Assembly (NCBI GenBank): GCA_046295975.1
Contig: JBKBMG010000009.1
Coordinates: 52,045 to 116,044 of the forward strand
Length of the DNA stretch: 64,000 nt
Reading direction: 5' to 3'
Origin: UBA2357 sp046295975
GTDB lineage: Bacteria; Pseudomonadota; Gammaproteobacteria; Burkholderiales; Rhodocyclaceae
Below are positions 35,042 to 44,016 of the stretch, in pieces (position 1 is the stretch's first letter; each line of letters starts with the position of its first letter). The position numbers and the translations under genes were made by a program. The notes beneath the pieces are model-generated. The model made no database searches. It was not told where the DNA came from and saw only the letters and a list, made by a program, of their open reading frames with translations.

Positions 35042-36316
35042 TCAGCCCCGAAGCTTCTTCAACTCGGCTTCGGCCACGTCCACCCGTACCGTCCCGAGTG
35101 CAACCAGGGTTCCCGCGACCACGGCGATCTCATCACCCACCGCACCGGCCATCATGGCAATGTTCTGGGCATGGAGCGACATGTGGCCTTTCTGGATACC
35201 GGTGGTGGCCAATGCCTTGAGCGCCGAAAAGTTCTGGGCGAGGCCAACCGCGGCGACGCAGCGGGCCAGGCGATCCGCGCTGGATGCGCCCAATATCTTC
35301 AGGCAAGCCCGCGCCGTAGGATGCAATCGGGTGGCCCCTCCCACGAGACCGACCGCCATCGGCAGTTCGATGGTGCCGGCCAGATCACCATCGGCGGTGA
35401 TCTCCCACTCGGTCAGGCTACCGTAGGCGCCGCGACGGGCGGCGAAGGCATGGGCCCCCGCCTCGACGGCACGGGTATCGTTGCCGGTCGCGAGCACCAC
35501 CGCCGAAATGCCGTTCATGATGCCCTTGTTGTGGGTGGCGGCACGGTACGGATCGGCGGCCGCGAACTGATAGGCACTGATGATGCCGTCGCGCACCGAT
35601 TCGCCGCCGATGGCTGCGCAGGTCCACGTCGCGCGGGCGCGGGCCAACCGGCGATCGGCGAGGTTGGAGAGTATCCGCAGGCACACCCGCCCGCCGGTCC
35701 ACGCCTCGATCTGCGGCGCGAGCCGCTCGGCCATGCTGTTGACCGCGTTGGCGCCCATGGCGTCCCGGGTGTCGATCACCAGGTGCGTCACCACCATAGG
35801 CCCTCCGGCCGATTCGATCACCCGCACCTCGATGTCGCGAAAGCCGCCACCGATGCCGAACAGCACCGGGTCGCAGGCGTCGCATACGGCCTTGATCTCG
35901 TCGCGGCGCTCCAGAATGCGCATGCGCGCATGGGCGGGGTCGCGCACCCCCACGAGCTGCACCTGGGCGATCATCATCGCGCCCGACATCGACGTGACGA
36001 AGCCGCCGCTGTCATAGCACTGGCGGGCGGCGTTGCACACCGCCGCCACCACCGACGACTCCTCGGTGGCCATGGGTACCAGCACGTCCTCGCCGTCAAT
36101 GCGCATGTTGGTGGCGATGCCGATCGGAACGTTCATGGTCGCAATCACGTTCTCGATCAAATGGTCGGCCAGTTGCGGGTCGAGGTTGCCCATGTCCGCA
36201 AGATGCGCCACCTCGTCCGGCGCCAGATCGGCAAAACGGGCCACGTATTCCAGGCGCTCGCGCGGTGACTGTTTGTGAAAGCCCGGCACGCGGGCGCTCT
36301 TTTCGGGGGTCGTCAT
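35042..36316 (-). CDS. mvaA: Class II (degradative-type) HMG-CoA reductase
   Basis: Interconverts HMG-CoA and mevalonate; class II enzymes in Proteobacteria oxidise mevalonate for catabolism. The 424 residues match Pseudomonas mevalonii MvaA (428 aa) with all catalytic elements: Glu in ENVIATMNVPIGIAT, DAMGANAVNSM, Lys in THNKGIMNGI, Asp in GNDTRAVEAGAH, VGGATRLHPTA and His in GHMSLHAQN. It is the last gene of an operon with a TRAP transporter (43-base gap). No HMG-CoA lyase (mvaB) and no isoprenoid mevalonate-pathway genes are in the window. Confidence 0.95.
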   Translation of the reverse strand: MTTPEKSARVPGFHKQSPRERLEYVARFADLAPDEVAHLADMGNLDPQLADHLIENVIATMNVPIGIATNMRIDGEDVLVPMATEESSVVAAVCNAARQCYDSGGFVTSMSGAMMIAQVQLVGVRDPAHARMRILERRDEIKAVCDACDPVLFGIGGGFRDIEVRVIESAGGPMVVTHLVIDTRDAMGANAVNSMAERLAPQIEAWTGGRVCLRILSNLADRRLARARATWTCAAIGGESVRDGIISAYQFAAADPYRAATHNKGIMNGISAVVLATGNDTRAVEAGAHAFAARRGAYGSLTEWEITADGDLAGTIELPMAVGLVGGATRLHPTARACLKILGASSADRLARCVAAVGLAQNFSALKALATTGIQKGHMSLHAQNIAMMAGAVGDEIAVVAGTLVALGTVRVDVAEAELKKLRG

Positions 36317-36359
36317 GTTTCAGCACTCCTGTCGAGGTACGAGCTTGGCCTCCGCGGCA

Positions 36360-37682
36360 TCAGGACATCAGACGCGGAAGCCAGGTAACAAGGCCGGGAA
36401 AGGCGGCGCAGATCAGCAAGGCAACGACCTGCATGAGAAGGAAGGGAAGAATGCCGCGATAGACATCCCCCATGCCGACATGCGGGGGCAGCGGTCCCTT
36501 GATGTAGAACAGCGTGTAGCCGAACGGCGGGCTGATGTATCCGGTCTGAATGGTGAGTGCATAGAGCACGCCGAACCAGATCTCGTCGAAGCCCAGCAGC
36601 CGCGCGATGGGCAGAAACACCGGCACGGTGAGGAGGATGATGCCGATCTCGTCGAGTACGGTGCCGAGAAAGATCAGGATCATCATCATCAGCGCGAGGA
36701 TGAGGTACGGATGCACCTCCAGCGCGCGAATGAAGTTCAGCAGCGTGTCCGCCCCGCCCAGCCCGGTGAAGATGGCGACGTAGGCCTTGGCCCCGATGGT
36801 GATCCACAGAATCATCGAGGTCGCCTTGAGCGTTTCCATCGCGGCGCCGCCCAGATTGGCGAAAGTCAGCCGGCGGCGCAGCGCGGCCGACACCATGGCC
36901 CCGAACACCCCCACCGCCGCAGCCTCGGTCGGCGTCGCGATGCCGAAGAAGATCGAGCCGAGAATCATCACGATCAGCGACGTCGGCAGGAGCAACGACT
37001 TCAGTGCCGCGAGCTTGGCCGCCAGCGGCACCCGCTCGCCCGAGCCCGCCGGCACCGCACCCGGCTTGAGGTAGGACACCGCGACGATGTAGCCGATGTA
37101 CAGCGTCGCCAGCAACAGCCCCGGCACGATCCCGGCGATCAGCATCTTGCCGATCGAAACCTGGGCCGTGACCGCATAGACGATGGTCAGCACCGACGGC
37201 GGAATCAGAATGCCCAGCGTACCGGACGCGCAGATCGTGCCAGTGACGAGCTTGGGGTCGTAGCCACGGCGCAGCATCTCCGGCATGGCCAGCACCGCCA
37301 TGGCGGTCACCGCGGCCCCCACCACGCCGGTCATCGCCGCCATCACCACGCAGATGACCACTGTCCCCACCGCCAGGCCACCGCGCAGCCGACCGAACCA
37401 CAACTCCATGGCGCGATACAACTCCTCGATGACACCCGAGCGCTGCAGAATTCCCGCCATCAGGATGTAGAGCGGAATGCCCAGCAGTGCCTCCGAGCGC
37501 ATCGTATCGAACACCTGCAACACCATGAGCACCACGGCGTCCGGGTTCCACAAGGTCACCGTCAGCAGCAGCGACAGCCCGCCCAGGACGAAGGCAATCG
37601 GCAAGCCCGTGAGCATCAGCAGCGTGAGCCCACCGAACATGATCAGCAGAATCATGTTCGGCGTCAGCAACGTCGACGTCAT
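36360..37682 (-). CDS. dctM: TRAP transporter large permease (DctM)
   Basis: Large membrane subunit of a sodium-coupled TRAP importer, 440 residues, about 12 transmembrane helices, with typical DctM stretches (GIPLYILMAGILQRSG, ATPTEAAAVGVFGAMV, GYISPPFGYTLFYIKG). It overlaps the DctQ gene by four bases. Being between DctP/DctQ and mvaA, it is predicted to import mevalonate. Confidence 0.93.
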   Translation of the reverse strand: MTSTLLTPNMILLIMFGGLTLLMLTGLPIAFVLGGLSLLLTVTLWNPDAVVLMVLQVFDTMRSEALLGIPLYILMAGILQRSGVIEELYRAMELWFGRLRGGLAVGTVVICVVMAAMTGVVGAAVTAMAVLAMPEMLRRGYDPKLVTGTICASGTLGILIPPSVLTIVYAVTAQVSIGKMLIAGIVPGLLLATLYIGYIVAVSYLKPGAVPAGSGERVPLAAKLAALKSLLLPTSLIVMILGSIFFGIATPTEAAAVGVFGAMVSAALRRRLTFANLGGAAMETLKATSMILWITIGAKAYVAIFTGLGGADTLLNFIRALEVHPYLILALMMMILIFLGTVLDEIGIILLTVPVFLPIARLLGFDEIWFGVLYALTIQTGYISPPFGYTLFYIKGPLPPHVGMGDVYRGILPFLLMQVVALLICAAFPGLVTWLPRLMS

Positions 37683-38257
37683 GACCGGACCTCCGGATCG
37701 ACGTCGGTGCTATCCGACCCAGCGGCGCCAGACCGCCGGACAGACGCATCACCAAGTGCCGCGCCATCGCGAAACGCCAGCCGCAGGAACTCGGCCAGAC
37801 TCTGCCCGCCCAGGAGTAGCACGGCCAGCGGAACGGCGAACTTCACCGGCCAGATCGGCGGATTCCAGGCCGAGAACGAGGTCTCCCGGAACGCCCAGGA
37901 CTGCATGGCCAGCGGCCACGAGTAGTACAACAGGATCGCGCAGAATCCCATCACCACCAGATGGTTGGCCAGGTCGGTAACGCGCTTCCAGCGCAACGGC
38001 AACCGTCTGTGAACGATGTCCAGCCCGACGTGCCCGCCAAGATGCAGCAGGTAAGGGCCGCCCAGCAGGAAGTACGGGCCGAACAACAGCGTGGCCAGCT
38101 CCATGCCCCACACCGTCGGCGCATTGAACACATAGCGGGCCGTCACCTCGTACAGCATCACCGGCACGATCACGAACGCGAGCATGGCAACCACGATGAA
38201 CAACGTGCGGTTGGCCGCGGTGATCGTGTCGACATAGAGTCGGATCACTTTGGGCAT
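37679..38257 (-). CDS. dctQ: TRAP transporter small permease (DctQ)
   Basis: Small membrane subunit, 192 residues, four predicted helices (TLFIVVAMLAFVIVPVML, GMELATLLFGPYFLLGG, DLANHLVVMGFCAILLYYSW, FAVPLAVLLLGGQSLAE). ATG 38257 precedes the conserved N-terminus; the frame remains open upstream into a tandem repeat but without family similarity. It overlaps DctM by four bases. Confidence 0.9.
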   Translation of the reverse strand: MPKVIRLYVDTITAANRTLFIVVAMLAFVIVPVMLYEVTARYVFNAPTVWGMELATLLFGPYFLLGGPYLLHLGGHVGLDIVHRRLPLRWKRVTDLANHLVVMGFCAILLYYSWPLAMQSWAFRETSFSAWNPPIWPVKFAVPLAVLLLGGQSLAEFLRLAFRDGAALGDASVRRSGAAGSDSTDVDPEVRS

Positions 38258-38280
38258 GGACTTCCCGGAGTCGAAATTAG

Positions 38281-38384
38281 GTGGCAATCGGGGGTGGCAA
38301 TCGGGGGTGGCAAGCGGGCGTGGCAAGCGGGCGTGGCAAGCGGGCGTGGCAAGCGGGCGTGGCAAGCGGGCGTGGCAGGCACGC
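38281..38384. repeat. 13-bp tandem array between dctP and dctQ
   Basis: Eight head-to-tail 13-bp units: two GTGGCAATCGGGG, five GTGGCAAGCGGGC and one GTGGCAGGCACGC. It fills most of the 182-base gap between the binding-protein and small-permease genes, so it is transcribed within the operon. There is no spacer/repeat alternation and therefore no CRISPR. Confidence 0.95.
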
Positions 38385-38439
38385 TGGCAAGTGCTCGCCA
38401 GGTGCCGCGCGCCCGGACGACGGACGCGCGGCGACGGGC

Positions 38440-39477
38440 TCAGGTGAGCAGGCCCAGCTGTCGCATGAAGTCCATCTGGCTTTCGAGCACCTTCACCGCC
38501 ATCGCCTCGTTCTTCGTGGCCGCCTGCCAGGCCTCGCGCGCCTTGCCGCGCGCGCTCGCAACGTCGTCGAGATCCAGCGTGCTCACTTCCACGCCCTGGG
38601 CCTTGAAGGCTTCGAGCGCCTTGCGGTCCGTCACCAGAATGTGTTGCCGCAGGGCGGCCGATACCTCGCGCGCCGCAACCGCGAGCGCGACCTTGAACGC
38701 ATCCGGCAAGCGTTCGTAGGCGGCACGATTGGCCACATAACTGGTCGCCGTGGTCGGCTGATGCGGGCCGGGCATCACGATGTACTTGGCCACTTCCCCC
38801 AGCCCCGCCTCGAGGTTGGCGTTGAGGTCGCCGCGATCGGCGAAGTCGATCACCCCCTTGTCCAGCGCCGAGTAGACCTCGCCGGTCGCCATCGGCGTCA
38901 CCGCCACGCCAAGCGCCGCCATGACGGTGGAGGCCAGCCCCACGAAGCGTCCCTTCTTGCCGTTCATGTCGGCAATCGTCCTAATCGGAAACTTCGAATG
39001 AATCGGCTCCGGGCCGTACACCGTCGGCGCAATGTAGAACAGCCCCGCCGGTGCATAGGCCTCGCGCGCCATCTCCAGCCCGCCCAGCTCGTAGAACCAG
39101 GCCTCGAACTGATCCGCCTCGGGAAAACCGAAGGGCACGGTGCTGGTAAAGGCCAGCGCCGGAATCTTGCCCGCTTCGTAACCGTCGAACGTCTTCATCA
39201 ACTGGAATGCGCCGCCGCGCACCGCGTCGAACGCCTGGTTGGCGGGAACCAGCTGGCCAGCCGAAAACAGCTCGATCCGGAACGCCCCGCCGGTCAATTC
39301 GGCAACGCGCCGGACGAAGCGCTCCTCAAAGGTCTGTGGCGTCGTGCCGCCATCCCATAGCGCCTGCATGCGCCAGGTTACCGTTTCCTGCGCGTGCGCC
39401 GCGCCGCTGCCAGCCCCCACGCCCAGCGCACCCGCGCCAATCGCCTTCAGTACGCCCCTGCGGCTGATTCCGCTCAT
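38440..39477 (-). CDS. dctP: TRAP transporter solute-binding protein (DctP)
   Basis: Periplasmic binding protein of 345 residues, the first gene of the TRAP-mvaA operon. The leader has a twin-arginine (SRRGVLKAIGAGALGVG), so it may use Tat. The mature part has DctP features: RMQALWDGGTTPQTFEERF, RTIADMNGKKGRFVG, VYSALDKGVIDFADRGDL and a C-terminal helix with EAWQAATKNEAMA. The ligand is predicted to be mevalonate, because the only enzyme in the operon is HMG-CoA reductase. Confidence 0.9.
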   Translation of the reverse strand: MSGISRRGVLKAIGAGALGVGAGSGAAHAQETVTWRMQALWDGGTTPQTFEERFVRRVAELTGGAFRIELFSAGQLVPANQAFDAVRGGAFQLMKTFDGYEAGKIPALAFTSTVPFGFPEADQFEAWFYELGGLEMAREAYAPAGLFYIAPTVYGPEPIHSKFPIRTIADMNGKKGRFVGLASTVMAALGVAVTPMATGEVYSALDKGVIDFADRGDLNANLEAGLGEVAKYIVMPGPHQPTTATSYVANRAAYERLPDAFKVALAVAAREVSAALRQHILVTDRKALEAFKAQGVEVSTLDLDDVASARGKAREAWQAATKNEAMAVKVLESQMDFMRQLGLLT

Positions 39478-39640
39478 CTCGATCTCCTCCTGTGGTGTGG
39501 CCGCTCAGCGCCGGCCCTGGATGGGCGCGAGGCGCCCGAACCCTTCGTCGAACAAACCACCACGGTGCCAATCGCGCATCCGCAGCCCGTCCGTCCGACC
39601 TTGTCTCCTCTCTTCTTCTGGATGCGATGATCTACAATGA

Positions 39641-39693
39641 ACTGGGACAGTTCAAGGGACAGTTTCCAGATAGTTTCCCGTTACTGTCCCAGT
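39641..39693. promoter_or_regulatory. Operator region of the MocR regulator
   Basis: ACTGGGACAGT (39641-39651), a direct repeat GGGACAGT (39656-39663) and the exact inverse ACTGTCCCAGT (39683-39693). A mix of direct and inverted copies of one half-site is typical of MocR/GabR-type regulators. The site lies between the divergent dctP and regulator genes and could control both. Confidence 0.7.
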
Positions 39694-39743
39694 AAATTGA
39701 GATGGACACTCCGGCGAACCGCTCACCACGATGGAGCATACGG

Positions 39744-41135
39744 ATGAAGCGCACCGACATGATCGTCGAACGCATCAAGCATCAGGTGGAAAGCGGCCTG
39801 TTGCGACCAGGGGAGAGACTGCTGTCGGTCCGCGCCGCGGCGGGCGAATATGGCGTATCCAAGAACACCGTGGCCGACGCCTACGACCGGCTGGTGGCGC
39901 TGGGCTTGCTCGCCTCGCGCCAGGGCTCCGGCTACTTCGTCGCACCCGGCCGCCTCGCGATGACCGGCGAACCCTCGCCGCACGTGGTCGAGGCCATCGA
40001 CACCGCATCGCTGCTGCGCGAACAACTGGTGCAGCACTATCGCGTCCGCGTCGGTGACGGGCGCCCGCCGCTTGCGTGGATGAAGCACCTGGACTTCGGC
40101 CGGCTGCTCGGCCAGTTGAAGATGAGCGCCTCCTCCGAAGTCGGGCACGGCTACAGCGACCCTTGGGGATACCGGCCGTTGCGCGAACGTCTCGCACTCA
40201 TGTTGACCGACCGCGCCATCGAGGCCTCGCCCGACCAGATCCTGCTGACCTACGGCGCCAATCACGCACTTGACCTGGTCGCACGCCAACTGCTCGAACC
40301 CGGCGACACGGTGCTGGTGGACAGCCCCGGCTACTACCCCTTGTTCGGCAAGCTCCGCCTGTCCCGCATCCGCATCGTGGGCGTGCGCCGTGGCGCCGAA
40401 GGCCCCGACCTGGAGGATCTCGCCGCAAAATGCGACGCGCTGCGCCCCAAGGTCTTCTTCACCCAATCGCTCGCCCACAACCCCACGGGTGGTTCCATCA
40501 CGCTCCCGGTCGCCCACCGGCTACTGCAACTGGCCGAGCAGAAAGGCTTCTTCATCGTCGAAGACGACCCATTCGCCGACATTCTGCCCCCGCTCAGTCC
40601 ACGCCTGGCCACGCTGGACCAGTTCAAGCGGGTGATCTACATCGGAACCGTCTCCAAGACCCTGTCGGCCAGTCTGCGCATCGGCTACGTCGTCGGCGAA
40701 CCCAAGCTGATGGCGACCCTGTGCGACCTCAAGATGCTCACCGTGGTCAACTCCTCCGACCTGCTCGAGCGCGTCACCTTCAACCTGATCGCCAGCGGCC
40801 ACTACCTGCGCCACCTCAGGCGGCTCAAGCAACACGTCGAAGACGCCACCCAGCGCGCCAAGGAAGCCTGCGACCGACTCGGCATCGCGCTCCCCTACCC
40901 TTGCGGCGGCGGCTACTACCTGTGGGGCGAGCTCTGGCCCGGCACCGACGAACTCGCCCTTGCCCGCCGCGCCGCCCAGGAAGGACTATTCCTCGCACCG
41001 GGGTCCATCTTCCGCCCCGACAAGTCCGAACACCGTGCCGCGATCCGCATCAACATCGCCTACGCCGACGACCCCTTGTTCATCAACTTCATGCAACGTG
41101 CCGCGGACGAACTTCGCCAGCCCACACCAAGCTGA
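39744..41135 (+). CDS. MocR-family (GntR HTH plus aminotransferase domain) regulator
   Basis: Transcription factor joining a GntR winged helix (MIVERIKHQVESGLLRPGER, GVSKNTVADAYDRLVALGL) to a PLP-binding fold type I domain with the lysine motif VSKTLSASLRIGY. ATG 39744 is preferred (463 residues) because GGAG lies seven bases upstream and the winged helix starts at once; ATG 39702 would add 14 residues. It is divergent from the TRAP-mvaA operon with shared operator repeats, so it is the likely regulator of that operon. The PLP-linked effector is unknown. Confidence 0.9.
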   Translation: MKRTDMIVERIKHQVESGLLRPGERLLSVRAAAGEYGVSKNTVADAYDRLVALGLLASRQGSGYFVAPGRLAMTGEPSPHVVEAIDTASLLREQLVQHYRVRVGDGRPPLAWMKHLDFGRLLGQLKMSASSEVGHGYSDPWGYRPLRERLALMLTDRAIEASPDQILLTYGANHALDLVARQLLEPGDTVLVDSPGYYPLFGKLRLSRIRIVGVRRGAEGPDLEDLAAKCDALRPKVFFTQSLAHNPTGGSITLPVAHRLLQLAEQKGFFIVEDDPFADILPPLSPRLATLDQFKRVIYIGTVSKTLSASLRIGYVVGEPKLMATLCDLKMLTVVNSSDLLERVTFNLIASGHYLRHLRRLKQHVEDATQRAKEACDRLGIALPYPCGGGYYLWGELWPGTDELALARRAAQEGLFLAPGSIFRPDKSEHRAAIRINIAYADDPLFINFMQRAADELRQPTPS

Positions 41136-41220
41136 CCGCCGCAACGCCCCCCGCACACGCCCCACTGACCGCAGCGGGATCAGCCTGCACCCCGCGGCAA
41201 GGCTTCCAGCGAAACCGCCA

Positions 41221-41330
41221 GTTGTCCACGCCCGGCGTGGGCAAGTCTGTGGACAAGTCGTGGACCAAGACGATAAACGCCCGCAGCCAAAGGAAAACCC
41301 GGTGCCGCCCAAAGCTTGAGCAGCGCCGGG
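41221..41330 (+). repeat. Intergenic repeat element, copy 3 of 3
   Basis: Starts GTTGTCCACGCCCGGCGTGG, contains TGTGGACAAGTCGTGG and AAAGGAAAA, and ends with a hairpin (CCCGGTGC and GCGCCGGG, one G-T pair) around CCAAAGCTTGAG. It fills the gap between the MocR gene and the IPTL-CTERM gene. Confidence 0.8.
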
Positions 41331-41473
41331 TGCGAGCCTTCATCCCTGATCGGTGCCTCCCGTCGAACTGGATGTGCGTCAGGCCATCCCCAAGGTATAT
41401 TCTCACCAGGTCTTCGGAGCGCCCCCATCGCTATCAACAATCGTCCGTGGCTTGCATTTCCCGGGAGCATGAA

Positions 41474-42112
41474 ATGGCGTCGTTGCTGAGGTGGCATGGA
41501 CTGTTGTCCCTGCTCGTAGTGCTGCTCACCCACTCGGCGCAAGCCCAGACAATCGAACAGAACGACGGAAGCGGCAGCATCTCGCTGATTGGTCCTGAGT
41601 CTGTGTTGGGGCAGAGTTTCGTAACCACGCTGAACGGGACCATCACCGCACTTGGCGTGCGGAGCATGAACGACGCCACAGCTTCGCTCTATGTGTACAG
41701 CGGCGGTTCGGGTAGCGGCACATCTGGCAGCGTCGGCACGCCCATCTACACACAACACGGCGTCATCCTGTCTGCCGCCAGCACCGAATGGCCCGCTGGC
41801 GGATTCTCGAACATCCCACTTACCACTCCACTTGCCATAACGGCCGGACAAACACTCACCTTCATCCTGGCAGCGCCCCCACCGTTTGGCCTGGCATTCG
41901 AAAGCAGCGACCCCTATACCCAAGGCGTATTCATATTAGATTACGCACTGGCTCCATTTCCCGGGTTCGATCTTGCGTTCCAGGTATTCGAGGTCGCGCC
42001 TCAACAGATCGCACCGATCCCCACGCTGAACATATGGACGAAAGCGATCCTGGCGCTACTTCTGACTAGCTTGGCAGTGCGAGCATTGAGGACGCGAGGG
42101 AAGAATCCATAG
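41474..42112 (+). CDS. Exported IPTL-CTERM sorting-domain protein
   Basis: 212-residue secreted protein of unknown function: signal peptide (about 1-25, ending SAQA), a beta-rich central region (LYVYSGGSGSGTSGSVG, ITAGQTLTFILAAPPP) and a C-terminal sorting signal IPTLNIWTKAILALLLTSLA followed by RALRTRG. This is the IPTL-CTERM pattern: short motif, transmembrane helix, basic tail. Such signals are thought to be processed by exosortase-type enzymes, of which none is in the window. ATG 41474 follows GGGAG. It seems monocistronic. Confidence 0.8.
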   Translation: MASLLRWHGLLSLLVVLLTHSAQAQTIEQNDGSGSISLIGPESVLGQSFVTTLNGTITALGVRSMNDATASLYVYSGGSGSGTSGSVGTPIYTQHGVILSAASTEWPAGGFSNIPLTTPLAITAGQTLTFILAAPPPFGLAFESSDPYTQGVFILDYALAPFPGFDLAFQVFEVAPQQIAPIPTLNIWTKAILALLLTSLAVRALRTRGKNP

Positions 42113-42316
42113 CCCAGTCGGGCTTTGATCTCGGGCTTATTGGCGGGACAGGCATCCACCTGCCTCACGCGGAAGGGCACCCGGCTTCGAGCTGCGTCCC
42201 CACGGCGCAAACGCGCGGCCGCATGATCTGGACCGAGACGTAACCTTGCAATCCGTTCAAGTGGCCGTGTCAGCCGCAAACGTGCGGAAGATGTACGTCG
42301 CGATGGCCGATCCCCC

Positions 42317-43954
42317 TCAAGTCACTGGCGCGGGGTTGAACAGCACCAGGGCGTTGGCGAGTTTCCAGTGTTCGGCCCAGGTTTTGCGGCCGCTGGCGAC
42401 GTCGAGCATGAGGTGGAAGAGCGCCCAGCCGACGTCTTCGATGCTGGCGGTGCCGGTGGCGATGCGGCCGGCGTCGAGATCCATGAGGTCGTGCCAGCGG
42501 CGCGCCAGGTCGCTGCGGGTGGCGACCTTGATCACCGGGCATTCGGCCAGGCCGTAGGGCGTGCCGCGGCCGGTGGTGAACACGTGCAGGTTCATGCCGG
42601 CGGCCAGTTGCAGGGTGCCGCAGATGAAGTCGCTGGCGGGGGTGGCGGCGTAGATCAGGCCGCGGCGGGTGAGCTTTTCGCCGGGCGCGAGCACGCCGGA
42701 GATGGGCGCGCTGCCGGACTTGACGATGGAGCCCATGGCCTTTTCGACGATGTTGGACAGCCCGCCCTTCTTGTTGCCCGGGGTGGTGTTGGCGCTGCGG
42801 TCCACCTGACCGCGGGCGAGGTAGGCGTCGTACCAGGCCATTTCGCGGATCATGGCCTCGGCCACCTCGGGGCGTTCCGCACGCGCGACGAGGTGGGCGA
42901 TGCCGTCGCGCACTTCGGTGACTTCGGAGAACATGACGGTGGCGCCGGCACGCACCAGCAGGTCGCTGGCGAAGCCGACCGCGGGGTTGGCGGTAACGCC
43001 GGAAAAGGCGTCGCTGCCGCCGCATTGCACGCCCACGACCAGCTCGGATGCGGGACAGGTTTCGCGGCGGCGCGCATCCAGGCGGGCGAGGTGGATTTCG
43101 GCCTGGCGCAGGATGGCGTCGATCATCGACATGAAGCCGATGTGGGCTTCGTCCTGCAGGCAGACGACGTCCAGCGCGGGCGGCGGCGCTGCGTTCGCGG
43201 CGGGCGCGAGGGGAATGCTGCCCGGCGGCAGCAGGCGGTCGGGCTGCAGCTTCTCGCAGCCCAGGCTCACCACCATGACTTCGCCGCCGAAGTTGGGGTT
43301 GAGGCTGATGTTGCGCAGGGTACGGATGGGCACCACGGCGTCCGGCGCGTCGATGGCCACGCCGCAGCCGTAGCTGTGTTCGAGCCCGACCACGTCATCC
43401 ACGTTGGGATAGCGCGGCAGCAACTCGGCCTTGATGCGCTGGACGGCATGGGTGAGCACGCCGGATACGCATTGCACGGTGGTGGTGATGGCGAGAATGT
43501 TGCGCGTGCCGACCGAGCCGTCCGGATTGCGGTAGCCCTGGAAGGTATACCCGTCCAGCGGCGGCAGCGACGTAGGGGCGGCGGTGGTGGCGGTGGTGGC
43601 GGTGGTGCTTGCCTCAGGCCGCAGACCGTCCAGCGCGACCGCCTCGGGCAGGCTCAGCAGGCGCTCGTTCACCCACGTGCCGGCGGGCAGCGGCCGCAGC
43701 GCGCGACCGATGACGACGTTGTAGCGACGGACCTCGCCGCCTTCGGGGATATCCACCAGCGCGACCTTGTGCCCCTGCGGTACGGCTTCGCGCAGCGTCA
43801 CGCCGCACGGAAACATGCTGCCGGCCGGCAGCCCGCCGTCATTGGCGACGATGGCGACGTTGTCCGCTGCATGCATGCGGATGTAGAGCGGCGGACGGGT
43901 AGCCGAAACGGACGCCGAACTGGCATCTGGAGTCGGGGAAGCGGACTGCGACAT
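42317..43954 (-). CDS. garD: Galactarate dehydratase (UxaA/GarD family)
   Basis: Dehydrates galactarate to 5-keto-4-deoxy-glucarate. The 545 residues comprise an N-terminal SAF domain (about 25-95), an Ala/Thr-rich linker (about 115-130), and the catalytic region with LDGYTFQGYRNPDGSVGTRN, HSYGCGVAIDAPDA, SLGCEKLQPD and GVQCGGSDAFSGVTANPA. These segments are close to E. coli GarD (523 aa). Altronate dehydratase UxaA is the alternative, but the locus carries glucarate dehydratase, GarL and GarR and no altronate-forming genes. It is the last gene of the aldarate cluster. Confidence 0.88.
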   Translation of the reverse strand: MSQSASPTPDASSASVSATRPPLYIRMHAADNVAIVANDGGLPAGSMFPCGVTLREAVPQGHKVALVDIPEGGEVRRYNVVIGRALRPLPAGTWVNERLLSLPEAVALDGLRPEASTTATTATTAAPTSLPPLDGYTFQGYRNPDGSVGTRNILAITTTVQCVSGVLTHAVQRIKAELLPRYPNVDDVVGLEHSYGCGVAIDAPDAVVPIRTLRNISLNPNFGGEVMVVSLGCEKLQPDRLLPPGSIPLAPAANAAPPPALDVVCLQDEAHIGFMSMIDAILRQAEIHLARLDARRRETCPASELVVGVQCGGSDAFSGVTANPAVGFASDLLVRAGATVMFSEVTEVRDGIAHLVARAERPEVAEAMIREMAWYDAYLARGQVDRSANTTPGNKKGGLSNIVEKAMGSIVKSGSAPISGVLAPGEKLTRRGLIYAATPASDFICGTLQLAAGMNLHVFTTGRGTPYGLAECPVIKVATRSDLARRWHDLMDLDAGRIATGTASIEDVGWALFHLMLDVASGRKTWAEHWKLANALVLFNPAPVT

Positions 43955-44016
43955 GGAGGCTCCGTGGCGTAGGGCAGACTCGGTGGGGGCGTATGTGGGT
44001 TGGTGGCTCGGTGGCT

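Noticed and set aside
38281..38384. Possible CRISPR array
   Set aside because: Units are 13 bp, contiguous and without spacers; no cas genes are nearby. It is a minisatellite.
42317..43954. Altronate dehydratase (UxaA) as the primary call
   Set aside because: Long segments match GarD more closely and the cluster is an aldarate, not an altronate, pathway; kept only as an alternative.
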